Positions 9,090 through 17,767 are shown, numbered from the stretch's first letter. The stretch is 64,000 bases of DNA from Motiliproteus sp965230735 (GCF_965230735.1 NZ_OZ246016.1:186001-250000), one strand, 5' to 3'. Numbers and translations are program-made. Notes: generated by a model from the letters alone, not told the origin.

Positions 9090-9833
9090 CTAGCCTAAGT
9101 TCTGCAAAATCCGCGCTGCGGCTTCGGCGTTCTCTTCCGCATCACGCATCATCTTGATATTCATTTCGAATCGACGGGACAGGTCGATAATCGACGTCAG
9201 TTCATGCACCGCGTTAACGTTACTGGTTTCCAGGAAACCCGAAGCCACTCTGACCTCCGGGTCCAACCCTGCCTGCCCGCCCGCCTTAAGGCGCATCAGA
9301 CCGTCCTCACCTTTGGTCAAAGCCTGTGGATCCGGGTTGACCAGCTTGATCCGATCCACCACCGCCAAGGCGTTCGGCTGATCGCCGGTTGCCCGGACCG
9401 TAATGGTGCCGTCCGCACCGACCTCTACTTTGGAGCTGGGTGGCAATACGATGTCTCCGCCCTCGCCCAGCACCGGCAATCCTCTGCCATCGAGCAGACG
9501 TCCGGCGGCATCAACGTGCAGGGCACCGGCACGGGTATAGGCCTCATTGCCGTCGCGTCCACGCACTGCGATCCAGCCTGGTGTTTGCACGGCGACATCC
9601 AGTTCCCGCCCGGTGTGTTCATTGACCCCTTCGGTAAGGTCGGTAGCCGGGCGCTCCGTCATGGCGTAAACCCTTGACCGATAACCCTCGCCAATCACAG
9701 GCATGGCGCGAGCCTGGGCCAGGTCGGCTTTGAATCCGGTGGTGTTGACGTTAGCCAGGTTGTTGGCATGTGACGCCTGGGCCAGCATCGTCTGATTGGC
9801 CCCGGTCATCGAAAGAAACAGCAACTTGTCCAA
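9090..9833 (-). CDS. flgF: Flagellar proximal rod protein FlgF
   Basis: FlgF is one of the proximal rod subunits. The 247-residue protein carries the N-terminal signature (QASHANNLANVNTTGFKADLAQARAMPV) and the C-terminal helix (ETSNVNAVHELTSIIDLSRRFEMNIKMM). A sigma-54 site 71 nt upstream and a terminator after flgE just beyond it show that flgF starts a new transcription unit (flgFGHI). Confidence 0.96.
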   Translation of the reverse strand: MDKLLFLSMTGANQTMLAQASHANNLANVNTTGFKADLAQARAMPVIGEGYRSRVYAMTERPATDLTEGVNEHTGRELDVAVQTPGWIAVRGRDGNEAYTRAGALHVDAAGRLLDGRGLPVLGEGGDIVLPPSSKVEVGADGTITVRATGDQPNALAVVDRIKLVNPDPQALTKGEDGLMRLKAGGQAGLDPEVRVASGFLETSNVNAVHELTSIIDLSRRFEMNIKMMRDAEENAEAAARILQNLG

Positions 9834-9903
9834 AGACTTGTCCTCATTCTCGCAATCGACGGCGGTTGTCGATTGCCGCTTTTACGCGCTCTACCGAGAA
9901 TAA

Positions 9904-9919
9904 AGCAACAACAGTGCCA
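9904..9919 (-). promoter_or_regulatory. Sigma-54 promoter of flgF operon
   Basis: The minus strand reads TGGCACTGTTGTTGCT, a full match to the -24/-12 consensus TGGCAC-N5-TTGCW with correct GG-GC spacing. It lies between the flgE terminator and flgF. Control by RpoN with an FlrC/FleR-type activator is the usual arrangement for such class III flagellar genes and is inferred here. Confidence 0.8.
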
Positions 9920-9934
9920 ATTTTTTCAAGACGC

Positions 9935-9968
9935 AAAAAAGCACGGTCCGAAACAACTCGGGCCGTGC
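9935..9968 (-). terminator. Intrinsic terminator after flgE
   Basis: On the minus strand a stem GCACGG/CCGTGC (963-968 with 941-946, extended by an inner CCGA/TCGG helix) is followed directly by TTTTTT. It ends the flgBCDE transcript 70 nt past the flgE stop and just before the flgF promoter. Confidence 0.8.
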
Positions 9969-10038
9969 CTTGAAGGTGTGACGAAACGGCCGTGATAACG
10001 GCCGCTTCGAATCGTCAGTTCAGCTCAACTGAACCGGT

Positions 10039-12054
10039 TTAGTTGATCTGCAGGATCGTCTGGGTCACCTGGTTCTCGGTTTGCAACGTCTTCGAGTTAG
10101 CCTGGAAGTTACGCTGCGCCTCGATCAGTGCCACCAGCTCTTCTGACAGGTTGACGTTGGATTGCTCCAATGCCGCCGATCGCAGCTGACCGTTCAGACC
10201 GGTTCCCGGCGGGTTCAGAATCGCCTGGCCGGAGGCCAGGGTCGCAGACCAGGCGGTATCACCGACCGGCTGAAGACCACTTTGGTTCTCGAAGCTGGCC
10301 AGTGCAACGATCCCCAGGTTGGAGTTCTGGCCATTACTGAAGCTGGCCACCATGACCCCTTCCGCGGAGAAGGTCACCCCGATCAGGTCCCCTTTGGTAA
10401 AGCCGTCCTGGGTCGATGCTTTCACGATCGATTCCGACGCGAACTGGGTAGTGCCCGACAGGTCCAGACTGATGGTGTTGTTCGGGTTGGCCGGGTCGGC
10501 GCCGGCGATGGTTATCGATGGCGCGGATCCCGTCGCGCTGACCGGCAGACCATTGACGGTCTGCAGCAGACCGTTGGTGGTATCGAAGGTCAACAGAATC
10601 GGTCCCGCTTCGGAGGTGGTCAAACCGCTACCCGGCTGGGGCGGACGACCGATGTTCAGCGGCGTGCTGTTGTTGAACAGCGCGTGCATCTGATACACCC
10701 CCTGGTAGGAGTTATCCCCGGTTTCATCAAACGAACCGGCACCGATGGTCAATCCGGTGACGTTGGTTGATGAGACCGGAACCGTCGGCTCATCCCCCAG
10801 CTCGGGATCGTAGGTGATCACCAGCTGACCGGTCGAAGAATCCTTGGTGATCGTATCGATCTCCGGATTGGCGGACAGGATCGCATTGGTGTTCTTGATG
10901 ATTTCATCAACGATATCCGATGCACTCATGGTCGTGTTGATACCGACCTGGGTCGCACCGATGGTGATAAAGGGATTGGTACCGGTCAGCGGCGGAGCTG
11001 GCACCGAGAACGCGTAGGACTCCACCTTGTTGGCAGCGAAGAACGGATCCTGGGTATTTACATTGGTCAGCGCTGTTGTCGTGCCGGTACCCACGGTATC
11101 AATATGATTCAACACCACCGGCCGAACATCGGCCGCACTGGCGGCCCAGGTAATCTCCAGATTACCGGAGCCGTCGTCGGAAACTTCACGAATACGGTTG
11201 TCCCAGCCGACCTGATTCTGCAGCGGGGTTGCAGCATCGTTGAAGATCGCCGCCACCCGACTGGCGAAGTTGGCAGCGGTGGTGTCATCACCGATCTGGC
11301 CCAACGCCGGATCAGGCGGCGTGCCTGCGGCAACGACCGAGATGGTTCCGCCGGCAAGACTAAAGCTATCACCGGCATTCAAGCCCAATCCGGCAAAGTC
11401 GATCAGCGAGATACTCTGACGCTCGCGCCAGGCACCCTGCTCGATCATGTCGAACTTGATGGTGTTCTCATTACCCAGGCTGTCAAACGTACTGTTGGTG
11501 GTACTGAAGGTGAAGGTGGCCGAGTCATCCGGATCGTAAGCCAGGTTACTGGGCGTGGCACGGGAGTCGATATTGAACGACAAGTCCATATCGGACGTGG
11601 CCTTGGGCGGACTCTCTTTCTGAGAAACCGCCAGATTACCGATCGGCTGTCGGTTGCCGGCCGCATCCAGGCCGAATCCCTGCAGGAAGTTACCGTTCTT
11701 CGATACGACGTTGCCGTCCTTATCCAGCTCGAAACCGCCGGCCCGGGTATAGGTGATCCCCCCCTGGCCATCGTTGAGCTGGAAGAAGCCGGTACCGTCG
11801 ATGGCCAGATCCAGGTTGTTATTGGTGAACTGGATCGTACCGGCGGTAAAGTCCTGGGCGATATCGGACACGATAACCCCCGAACCCGGACTATTGGCCG
11901 AGCCGGATCCCACCACCACGGTGGCAAAAATATCGGAAAACTCGGTCCGGGCCGACTTGAAGCCGACGGTACTGGAGTTGGCGATATTGTTGCCGGTGAC
12001 GTCAAGCTCGGTGGTCGACGCCTTCAGGCCTGTTATTGCTGTACTAAACGCCAT
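10039..12054 (-). CDS. flgE: Flagellar hook protein
   Basis: FlgE polymerises into the hook. The N-terminal helix (MAFSTAITGLKASTTELDVTGNNIANSSTVGFKS, quoted here only as residues 1-20 MAFSTAITGLKASTTELDVT and 21-34) and the C-terminal helix (LEQSNVNLSEELVALIEAQR then NFQANSKTLQTENQ) are typical. At 671 residues it is far longer than the about 400-residue enteric hook protein. The added Thr/Asp/Gly-rich material (about 170-480) is expected to enlarge the surface D2/D3 domains. It starts 2 nt after flgD and ends before a terminator. Confidence 0.95.
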   Translation of the reverse strand: MAFSTAITGLKASTTELDVTGNNIANSSTVGFKSARTEFSDIFATVVVGSGSANSPGSGVIVSDIAQDFTAGTIQFTNNNLDLAIDGTGFFQLNDGQGGITYTRAGGFELDKDGNVVSKNGNFLQGFGLDAAGNRQPIGNLAVSQKESPPKATSDMDLSFNIDSRATPSNLAYDPDDSATFTFSTTNSTFDSLGNENTIKFDMIEQGAWRERQSISLIDFAGLGLNAGDSFSLAGGTISVVAAGTPPDPALGQIGDDTTAANFASRVAAIFNDAATPLQNQVGWDNRIREVSDDGSGNLEITWAASAADVRPVVLNHIDTVGTGTTTALTNVNTQDPFFAANKVESYAFSVPAPPLTGTNPFITIGATQVGINTTMSASDIVDEIIKNTNAILSANPEIDTITKDSSTGQLVITYDPELGDEPTVPVSSTNVTGLTIGAGSFDETGDNSYQGVYQMHALFNNSTPLNIGRPPQPGSGLTTSEAGPILLTFDTTNGLLQTVNGLPVSATGSAPSITIAGADPANPNNTISLDLSGTTQFASESIVKASTQDGFTKGDLIGVTFSAEGVMVASFSNGQNSNLGIVALASFENQSGLQPVGDTAWSATLASGQAILNPPGTGLNGQLRSAALEQSNVNLSEELVALIEAQRNFQANSKTLQTENQVTQTILQIN

Positions 12055-12056
12055 GA

Positions 12057-12728
12057 TCAGACTCCAATCTGTTTGACTTGATCAAAGGTGACCGAGCCAC
12101 CTTCGATATTAATTTTCATTCCCACACCGTTCTGACCCAGGCTCACACTGTCGACATTGCGACCCAGGTAGGTCTGCACCGGTACGTAGTCATCGCCCCA
12201 CTTGGCTTCGACTTCAACCTTGTAATCACCGGCGTCATAGCCTTCCGGTAACTCAAACTTAAACTGTCCATCGCCGGCCGCCTGTGCTCCCAGCGACAGA
12301 TTGCTGATCATGGCACCACTGCTGTCATAGACCTTAACCCGCACGTCTTCGTGACTGGTCTGCAGCGCCATCACTCCCTGAATCATCCGGTCATCACCAA
12401 CCTTGGCCTGAGTGGTGGGGACATAAACCGTCTTACCCACCATCGACGATGCCTGCAGCGCGGTCTGGCTCGACAACATACTGTTGGACATGTTCTGCAT
12501 CGTCAGATTCATGTTGTTGATGCTTTCAACCATGCTCATCTGCGAGATCTGGTTCATGTAGTCCGAGGTGTCAGCCGGACTGGTCGGATCCTGATTCTGC
12601 ATCTGGGCAATCATCAGCTGCATGAACATGTCGCTCTGCTCCTGCGCCTCCGTCTTGCTCGCATCGGCTTTCTTGTTCAAATCCAGGAACACATTCCCGG
12701 AGTTGTTTACATTGTTGATATCACTCAT
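12057..12728 (-). CDS. flgD: Flagellar hook assembly (cap) protein FlgD
   Basis: FlgD caps the growing hook and helps FlgE polymerise. The 223-residue protein has the conserved N-terminal segment (MFMQLMIAQMQNQDPTSPAD, residues 35-54) and a C-terminal Ig/tudor-like beta domain (about 100-200). The order flgC-flgD-flgE is retained. There is a 116-nt gap between flgC and flgD with no obvious promoter, longer than in most flg operons. Confidence 0.95.
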   Translation of the reverse strand: MSDINNVNNSGNVFLDLNKKADASKTEAQEQSDMFMQLMIAQMQNQDPTSPADTSDYMNQISQMSMVESINNMNLTMQNMSNSMLSSQTALQASSMVGKTVYVPTTQAKVGDDRMIQGVMALQTSHEDVRVKVYDSSGAMISNLSLGAQAAGDGQFKFELPEGYDAGDYKVEVEAKWGDDYVPVQTYLGRNVDSVSLGQNGVGMKINIEGGSVTFDQVKQIGV

Positions 12729-12844
12729 GTCCTACCCCCACCGGCGGCGTCCCGCTGGCTAGATATTCCGGCTCAAGCACAGTTATCACAGCTCAAGCCC
12801 TGTTCATTGCGTCATCAGTCCGGACCGACGACGCGGGTTATTCG

Positions 12845-13285
12845 TTACTGTCCCAGCTGCAGCACCCGCTGCATCATGTCCTTGGCAGTTCCCATCAGGT
12901 CGGCATTGGTCTGGAACGAACGCGATGCCGAAATCATATTGGCCATCTCTTCGACCACATTGACGTTGGGATAAAACACAAAGCCTTCCTCATCCGCCAT
13001 CGGATGATTGGGCTCATACTGCTTACGAAGCGGCGCATCACTCTCGATGATGCCGTTGACCTTGACGCCACCACCAGCGGTCACCTGCATCTCGGATTGA
13101 CCACTCATGCCGGCCATCACCTGCTGTTGAACCTGCTCAAACACCGGATGACGGGCACGGTAAGTAGCATCCACACTACTGCTGACACTCTCGGCATTGG
13201 CGATATTGGAGGCAACCGTGTTCAAGCGAATGCTCTGGGCACTCATCCCGCTACCGGCAATATTGAAGATGTTTGAAAGTGACAT
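12845..13285 (-). CDS. flgC: Flagellar basal-body rod protein FlgC
   Basis: A proximal rod subunit of 146 residues, normal for FlgC. The N-terminus contains SIRLNTVASNIANAESVSS and the C-terminus has VNVVEEMANMISASRSFQTN, the paired rod signatures. It sits 31 nt downstream of flgB in the expected order. Confidence 0.96.
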   Translation of the reverse strand: MSLSNIFNIAGSGMSAQSIRLNTVASNIANAESVSSSVDATYRARHPVFEQVQQQVMAGMSGQSEMQVTAGGGVKVNGIIESDAPLRKQYEPNHPMADEEGFVFYPNVNVVEEMANMISASRSFQTNADLMGTAKDMMQRVLQLGQ

Positions 13286-13316
13286 GGGGTTACTCCAAAG
13301 TCCGTCGCGTCAGTGC

Positions 13317-13730
13317 TTATTCGCCCTTAATGGCATTCATCAAGCCGTTAAACTTCCGATTCAGGAAGGTGAAGCTGGCCTGAAATGCCAGTGCATTCTC
13401 GGCGTACTCCGCCTGCTCATGCTGTACATCGACCGTATTACCATCAACCGACGGTTGCAGCGGCTGTCGGTACATCAACTCGGCCGCCAGGGACGGGTCG
13501 ATCACCCCGTCCAGATGACCGGTTTGGGTCGCAGCCAGACGCATCGGTTCGGCCGGTGCGGCAACGGAATCGGTCTGAGCACCGAGAATGGCGCGAAAGT
13601 CGATATCCCGCGCTTTATAGTTCGGGGTATCGGCATTAACGATGTTATTGGCCAGGACCTCGGCACGACGGGTACGAACCAACAATGCCTGTTGATGAAT
13701 GCCTAATGCTGAGTCAAATGAAATTGCCAT
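13317..13730 (-). CDS. flgB: Flagellar basal-body rod protein FlgB
   Basis: A proximal rod protein of 137 residues with the signature RRAEVLANNIVNADTPNYKA near residues 21-40 and the C-terminal EQAEYAENALAFQASFTFLN helix. It is first in the flgBCDE unit, with a sigma-54 site 37 nt upstream of the start codon. Confidence 0.96.
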   Translation of the reverse strand: MAISFDSALGIHQQALLVRTRRAEVLANNIVNADTPNYKARDIDFRAILGAQTDSVAAPAEPMRLAATQTGHLDGVIDPSLAAELMYRQPLQPSVDGNTVDVQHEQAEYAENALAFQASFTFLNRKFNGLMNAIKGE

Positions 13731-13766
13731 CTCGTGCTGGTCCTATACCGGTTCTAACAGCAATAA

Positions 13767-13782
13767 AGCAATTTCAATGCCA
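13767..13782 (-). promoter_or_regulatory. Sigma-54 promoter of flgBCDE
   Basis: The minus strand reads TGGCATTGAAATTGCT, with GG and GC at -24/-12 spacing and a perfect TTGCT. Only the sixth base departs from TGGCAC. It is AT-rich upstream and placed to give a leader of roughly 25 nt before the flgB ATG. Confidence 0.75.
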
Positions 13783-13949
13783 CAAGAGAAATGCATTGAT
13801 TTATAAGTATTTTTTGACAGCAACAGCTACAAACAGAGGACAAAGCGGCAACGGGTTACCGCCCGGCGGCAACCGCTCAGCCGGTAGCAGCCGGCAAAAA
13901 GCGGCTGCGGGTCAGTTTCAGACGATGGCGAGGAGAGTGAAGAAGAGTG

Positions 13950-13970
13950 GAACGCTGCTGGGCAGCGTTC
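13950..13970 (-). terminator. Hairpin after cheR
   Basis: A perfect 9-bp stem (GAACGCTGC / GCAGCGTTC) with a 3-nt loop lies 14 nt after the cheR stop. The minus-strand sequence after it (CACTCTTCTTCAC) is pyrimidine-rich but not a true U-tract, so termination may be partial. Confidence 0.4.
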
Positions 13971-13984
13971 GGATCAAGACACAC

Positions 13985-14827
13985 CTATTTGGCGCGATAG
14001 ATGATGCCCGGACTGCAGTGGACCATCTCGTAAATATCGTTCAGATGCCCCAAAGATTCAGACGCGCCTAAGAAAAGGTATCCACCCGGTTTCAGCTGGG
14101 TGTGGATCTTTCTCAGGATCTGCTGCTTCAAATCGGAAGAGAAGTAGATCAACACATTGCGGCAGAAAACGATATCGAATTTACCCAGGATGCTGTAGTT
14201 ACCCAATAGGTTCAGCGACTTGAACTCGACCCGGGATTGAATATCGCGATTGATCTGCCAGCCGCCGTCGGCATTCTGGCGGAAGTGGCGGGACAGGTGG
14301 TCCTTCTGCAAACCACGACCTACCGCCAGCATGTCATAGGTGCCCCGGCGAGCATGCTCAAGCATGGTCGGAGAGATATCCGTTGCCACGATCCGCTCGC
14401 CGGCCTTGAGCTGTCCGGGCCGACTGCGCTTGAACTCATCCAGGGTCATGCTGATCGAATAGGGTTCCTGCCCCGAGGAGCAAGCCGCCGACCAGATCCG
14501 CAGCGGTTGCATTCCCGAGCTGAGCTCCGGTAGCAGTCGATCACGCAGAATATTGAATGGGTGAATATCCCTGAACCACAGCGTTTCGTTGGTGGTCATA
14601 GCATCAACCACCTGCTCTTTAAGCCGGCTGGAGCGGCGCATTGCCGTCACCAGCTCATCCAGGGTCGAGTAACTCTGCTCGTTCATGATTGAACTGAGGC
14701 GACTGCTGACCAGATACTCCTTGTTATCACCCAGCAGTATCCCGCAGGCCTCCTGCAGGAAATCTCGAAACAGCGCGAAACCCTGCGGGGTAATCTGTAC
14801 ACGGGCACCGGTCAAAGGTCTGGTCAA
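13985..14827 (-). CDS. cheR: Chemotaxis protein methyltransferase CheR
   Basis: CheR transfers methyl groups from S-adenosylmethionine to receptor glutamates for adaptation. The N-terminal helical domain (about 10-80) is followed by the SAM-binding domain with RIWSAACSSGQEPYSISM, a hallmark of the family, ATDISPTMLEHAR, and FDIVFCRNVLIYF. The 280-residue length is normal. The best start is a TTG codon preceded by AAGAG; the next in-frame ATG (at MNEQS) would delete conserved sequence. cheV lies 58 nt upstream on the same strand, a common pairing near flgB. Confidence 0.96.
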   Translation of the reverse strand: MTRPLTGARVQITPQGFALFRDFLQEACGILLGDNKEYLVSSRLSSIMNEQSYSTLDELVTAMRRSSRLKEQVVDAMTTNETLWFRDIHPFNILRDRLLPELSSGMQPLRIWSAACSSGQEPYSISMTLDEFKRSRPGQLKAGERIVATDISPTMLEHARRGTYDMLAVGRGLQKDHLSRHFRQNADGGWQINRDIQSRVEFKSLNLLGNYSILGKFDIVFCRNVLIYFSSDLKQQILRKIHTQLKPGGYLFLGASESLGHLNDIYEMVHCSPGIIYRAK

Positions 14828-14885
14828 AATAGCTACTCTTTAGCGTTAAGTTAATACGGTATTCCGCCAACGGGCGGCTTAAACA

Positions 14886-15824
14886 TCAGGAGGCGCCTAG
14901 CTGCTCCAGTCGCTGCTTAACCCGAGAGGCCAGCTCATCGGGCTGGAACTTGGCCAGGAAATCGTTTGCGCCAACCTTATCCACCATCGCCTGGTTGAAC
15001 ATACCGCTCAACGAGGTATGCAGCATCACATAGGCTCCCTTCATCCGATCATCGGCACGGATCGAAGCGGTCAGCGTGTAGCCGTCCATTTCGGGCATCT
15101 CGATATCGGAGATAATCATCAGGAAAGCATCGGCAATGCTCTGTCCGGATTCGGCCAGTCCAATCAGGTAATCCAGCGCTTCCTTACCGTTGTTCTTCAG
15201 CGTCACCTCGACCCCAAGTCCGGTCAGACAGCGCTCGAGCTGCTTGCGCGCCACGACCGAATCATCCACCACCAGCACATGCTGGCTTTGCGACTGAGAT
15301 TCTCGCACCTGTTCGACCAGATTTGGGTCTACTTCCTCTGAGCGAGGCGCGACCTCGGCGAGGATCTTCTCAACATCGAGAATTTCGACCAGGTTGCCGT
15401 CCAGCTCGGTCACGGCGGTCAGGTAATTATCCTTACCGGCCCCACGGGGCGGCGGATGAATCTCTTCCCAGTTGGTGTTGATGATCCGCTCAACCTTGTT
15501 GACCAGAAAACCCAGCACCTGCTGATTGTATTCGGTCACAATGACAAAACTATCCTGCATGGCAGCATCATCAATGGCGCCGCGCCCCATGGCAGAACTC
15601 AAATCGAGCACGGGGATGGCGCTGCCGCGAATATGAGCAACACCTTTGACACCGGCTTTCAGTTTCGGCATCGCAGTCAACTTAGGGCACTGGATCACTT
15701 CGCGGACCTTGAAGACATTCAGTCCGTAAATCTGTTCTCCGTCCAGCCGAAACAGCAATAACTCCAGACGATTCTTGCCAACCAGCTGAGTTCGCTGGTT
15801 AACACTATCAAGAACACTGGCCAT
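14886..15824 (-). CDS. cheV: Chemotaxis coupling/receiver protein CheV
   Basis: CheV links receptors to CheA and adjusts signalling through phosphorylation. An N-terminal CheW-like domain (about 15-160) is joined to a C-terminal receiver (about 175-305). The receiver has the acidic pair in VLVVDDSVVARK, the phospho-acceptor Asp in IISDIEMPEMDG, and the conserved Lys in FLAKF. Length (312) is typical. It is divergent from flgA; a sigma-28-like site precedes it. Confidence 0.95.
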   Translation of the reverse strand: MASVLDSVNQRTQLVGKNRLELLLFRLDGEQIYGLNVFKVREVIQCPKLTAMPKLKAGVKGVAHIRGSAIPVLDLSSAMGRGAIDDAAMQDSFVIVTEYNQQVLGFLVNKVERIINTNWEEIHPPPRGAGKDNYLTAVTELDGNLVEILDVEKILAEVAPRSEEVDPNLVEQVRESQSQSQHVLVVDDSVVARKQLERCLTGLGVEVTLKNNGKEALDYLIGLAESGQSIADAFLMIISDIEMPEMDGYTLTASIRADDRMKGAYVMLHTSLSGMFNQAMVDKVGANDFLAKFQPDELASRVKQRLEQLGAS

Positions 15825-15843
15825 AGCTCGCTCCTGGGCTTGC

Positions 15844-15870
15844 TTATCGAGGGTAGAAATCTATAAATTA
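15844..15870 (-). promoter_or_regulatory. Possible sigma-28 promoter of cheV-cheR
   Basis: The minus strand reads TAATTTAT-N11-CTCGATAA, compared with the FliA consensus TAAAGTTT-N11-GCCGATAA. Spacing is exact, five of eight -35 bases and six of eight -10 bases match. It lies about 20 nt before the cheV start. Confidence 0.45.
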
Positions 15871-15930
15871 GCACCCATTCGATTGCTTACGACAATTAGA
15901 GCGGGAGCAGAAAAATCATAGGGCAATTCT

Positions 15931-16629
15931 GTGATCAAAGGTAGCCTAATCGGTGGTTTCTGTCTGTTTTTTGGGCTTCTCAGCATCGCAGCCCAAGCCC
16001 AGACAGAGCCGCTACAACAGCAGCTATATCGGCATATCGAGCAACAGCTTCAGCCGCAACTCGACAATTCAGTGCAGTTGCGCATCAATCTCAAACCCGG
16101 CAGCCGAAATCTGAAGCTGCAACGCTGCGGCAACCCGGTCCAGTTCGACGCTAAGCGCCCGCTAAGTAGTGGAGCCTTCACCATCAAGGCTTCGTGCGAC
16201 TATCCGCGTCGCTGGTCGCGCTACCTGCACGGTCAGATTGAGCTGTCCCGGCAGGTGCTGGTCAGTGTCCGCCCCCTGGCTAAAGGCAGCCGGCTGTCCG
16301 CCGACGACCTGCGACTGGCCTGGCGCGATCAGTCAAAACTGCTTGGTGGCTACTTCGATCAGCTGCATGAGGTGATCGGTTATGAACTGAAACGCTCACT
16401 CAATGCCGATCAACCGATCAACTCGACTCTGCTACGCCCCCCCGTACTGATCAAGCGGGGTGACAGTGTCTCTATTCAAGCCGGTCGCGGCGGTGTCAGC
16501 GTCCAGATGACCGGCACCGCGATAGAAGACGGACGAAAAGGCCAGCAGATCCGGATCAGGAACAACCGTTCCGGACGTGAGATCCGTGCCCGAGTCATTG
16601 ACAGCGGGCTGGTCAGCGTAGGTCCCTGA
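15931..16629 (+). CDS. flgA: Flagellar P-ring assembly chaperone FlgA
   Basis: FlgA is a periplasmic chaperone for FlgI. It begins with a GTG codon and a signal peptide (hydrophobic core to about residue 22, cleavage after AQA). The C-terminal SAF-type domain (about 105-230) includes VSVRPLAKGSRLSADDL and ends with ARVIDSGLVSVGP, as in known FlgA. The 232-residue length is normal. It is divergent from cheV and upstream of flgMN, the arrangement seen in pseudomonads. Confidence 0.94.
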   Translation: MIKGSLIGGFCLFFGLLSIAAQAQTEPLQQQLYRHIEQQLQPQLDNSVQLRINLKPGSRNLKLQRCGNPVQFDAKRPLSSGAFTIKASCDYPRRWSRYLHGQIELSRQVLVSVRPLAKGSRLSADDLRLAWRDQSKLLGGYFDQLHEVIGYELKRSLNADQPINSTLLRPPVLIKRGDSVSIQAGRGGVSVQMTGTAIEDGRKGQQIRIRNNRSGREIRARVIDSGLVSVGP

Positions 16630-16724
16630 GCATTCCTAATGCGATACCCTTGGCCATGAAATCCAAACCACTTTGGGTTAGACTTGGCGTTAGCCGGAGC
16701 GTCAAAAAAACTTCGATATTTTGC

Positions 16725-16751
16725 TAAAGTAATCCGACCGGCTGTCGATAT
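16725..16751 (+). promoter_or_regulatory. Sigma-28 (FliA) promoter of flgMN
   Basis: TAAAGTAA at 16725-16732, an 11-nt spacer, and GTCGATAT at 16744-16751 give a close match to TAAAGTTT-N11-GCCGATAA. It lies 43 nt before the flgM ATG. This gives FliA-dependent synthesis of its own anti-sigma factor, the usual feedback. Confidence 0.8.
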
Positions 16752-16794
16752 CCTTGCTTAAGAACCATTTTTTTGACTTTTTGAGGTATTAGGG

Positions 16795-17115
16795 ATGGCC
16801 ATCGATCTGACAGGCCTGTCAAACGTCAACGCAGGCTCGCGCAACAATAAGGTTGGCACCAACGCGACCAATAGCCGTAGTGAATCTACCGGCAATCAAC
16901 CTGCGGCGAACCCACAACCTCAGCCGGAAACCGTTAAGCTGAGCACCGAAGCCCAGAACCTGAGTAAGCTGGAAGAGTCTGTTGCACAACTGCCCGATGT
17001 TGATGAGGCGAAAGTTGCGCAGATCAAGCAAGCCATTGAAGATGGCTCTTACTCGATCGATTCTGGACGTATCGCCGCCAAACTAACCTCGCTGGAAGGC
17101 AGCCTGTTCGGCTGA
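16795..17115 (+). CDS. flgM: Anti-sigma-28 factor FlgM
   Basis: FlgM binds FliA (sigma-28) until the hook is complete and is then exported. The 106-residue protein has a disordered polar N-terminal half (Asn/Ser/Gln/Pro-rich) and the conserved C-terminal sigma-binding part (VDEAKVAQIKQAIEDGSYSI then DSGRIAAKLTSLE). A FliA promoter lies upstream, and flgN starts 1 nt after the stop. Confidence 0.96.
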   Translation: MAIDLTGLSNVNAGSRNNKVGTNATNSRSESTGNQPAANPQPQPETVKLSTEAQNLSKLEESVAQLPDVDEAKVAQIKQAIEDGSYSIDSGRIAAKLTSLEGSLFG

Positions 17116-17116
17116 T

Positions 17117-17608
17117 ATGAAAGAAAAGATCCTACTGACACGACAATTCTGCGAATTAATCGATAAGGGTAGCCAGATTTTGGCTGCCCTTTGTCGTTTA
17201 AGCGAGCAGGAAAAAGCCGCCATTGAACAGATCGATGCAGCCGCTCTGCAGAGCTGCGTGGGCGAGAAGCAGAAACAGCTGGAGCTGCTGGCGGAAAACA
17301 CCCTGCAACGCAACGAAGCGCTGGTGGGATTAGGCTTCAGCGCCGATGATAAAGGGCTGGAACAACTCCAGGCCAGCCTGCCGCCGGCGATCGCCAATCA
17401 GGTCGACAGCCGCTGGCAGCAGCTGCGCCGCAGCCTGGAACAAGCCGCTGAGCTGAACCAGCGCAACGAGCAGATAGTTCAGCGCAGCCAGCATAATCTG
17501 GGCCACCTGATCAGCATCCTGCAGGGCCACAGCGGACGCTCCACGATTTATAACGACGCCGGTTACAAGGGCAACTACAGTGCCCAGAATCGCTTAGGGA
17601 AGGCCTGA
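17117..17608 (+). CDS. flgN: Flagellar export chaperone FlgN
   Basis: FlgN is the cytoplasmic chaperone for the hook-associated proteins FlgK and FlgL. The 163-residue product is mostly helical (Leu/Gln/Glu-rich, about 1-140), with the family's C-terminal SQHNLGHLISILQG followed by a short polar tail ending YNDAGYKG. It directly follows flgM, the normal operon partner. Confidence 0.92.
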   Translation: MKEKILLTRQFCELIDKGSQILAALCRLSEQEKAAIEQIDAAALQSCVGEKQKQLELLAENTLQRNEALVGLGFSADDKGLEQLQASLPPAIANQVDSRWQQLRRSLEQAAELNQRNEQIVQRSQHNLGHLISILQGHSGRSTIYNDAGYKGNYSAQNRLGKA

Positions 17609-17620
17609 CGACGACGGAGG

Positions 17621-17650
17621 TTCGACTTCTGAAACCCGAGTCGCTAGAAT
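17621..17650 (+). promoter_or_regulatory. Candidate promoter of tRNA-Arg(CCT)
   Basis: TTCGAC at 17621-17626, an 18-nt spacer and TAGAAT at 17645-17650, followed by a GC-rich discriminator (GCCGC). The tRNA begins 13 nt after the -10 box. The discriminator resembles stable-RNA promoters. Confidence 0.5.
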
Positions 17651-17663
17651 GCCGCTTCGCTGC

Positions 17664-17739
17664 CTCCCCGTAGTTCAACCGGATAGAATAGGGCCCTCCT
17701 AAGGCTTAGATACAGGTTCGAGTCCTGTCGGGGAGGCCA
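17664..17739 (+). tRNA. tRNA-Arg (anticodon CCT)
   Basis: A complete cloverleaf: acceptor CTCCCCG pairs with CGGGGAG, D arm GTTC/GAAT, anticodon stem GGGCC/GGCTT around loop CTCCTAA (anticodon CCT), T arm ACAGG/CCTGT with loop TTCGAGT. Discriminator G and CCA are encoded. It lies between flgN and the HDOD gene. Confidence 0.93.
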
Positions 17740-17767
17740 GCCCAAACAGGTTCTGAAGGACGCATTC

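Noticed and set aside
11104..12081. A 325-codon open frame opposite flgE
   Set aside because: Antisense shadow of flgE; composition (His/Arg/Gln-rich) is typical of reverse-frame artefacts.
15868..15888. Sigma-54-like TAGCAC...TTGCT before flgA
   Set aside because: The GG element is not present and the spacing to GC is 14 rather than 12.
17664..17739. tRNA-Arg(CCT) as a phage or island attachment site
   Set aside because: No integrase gene and no repeated tRNA 3' end found in the window.
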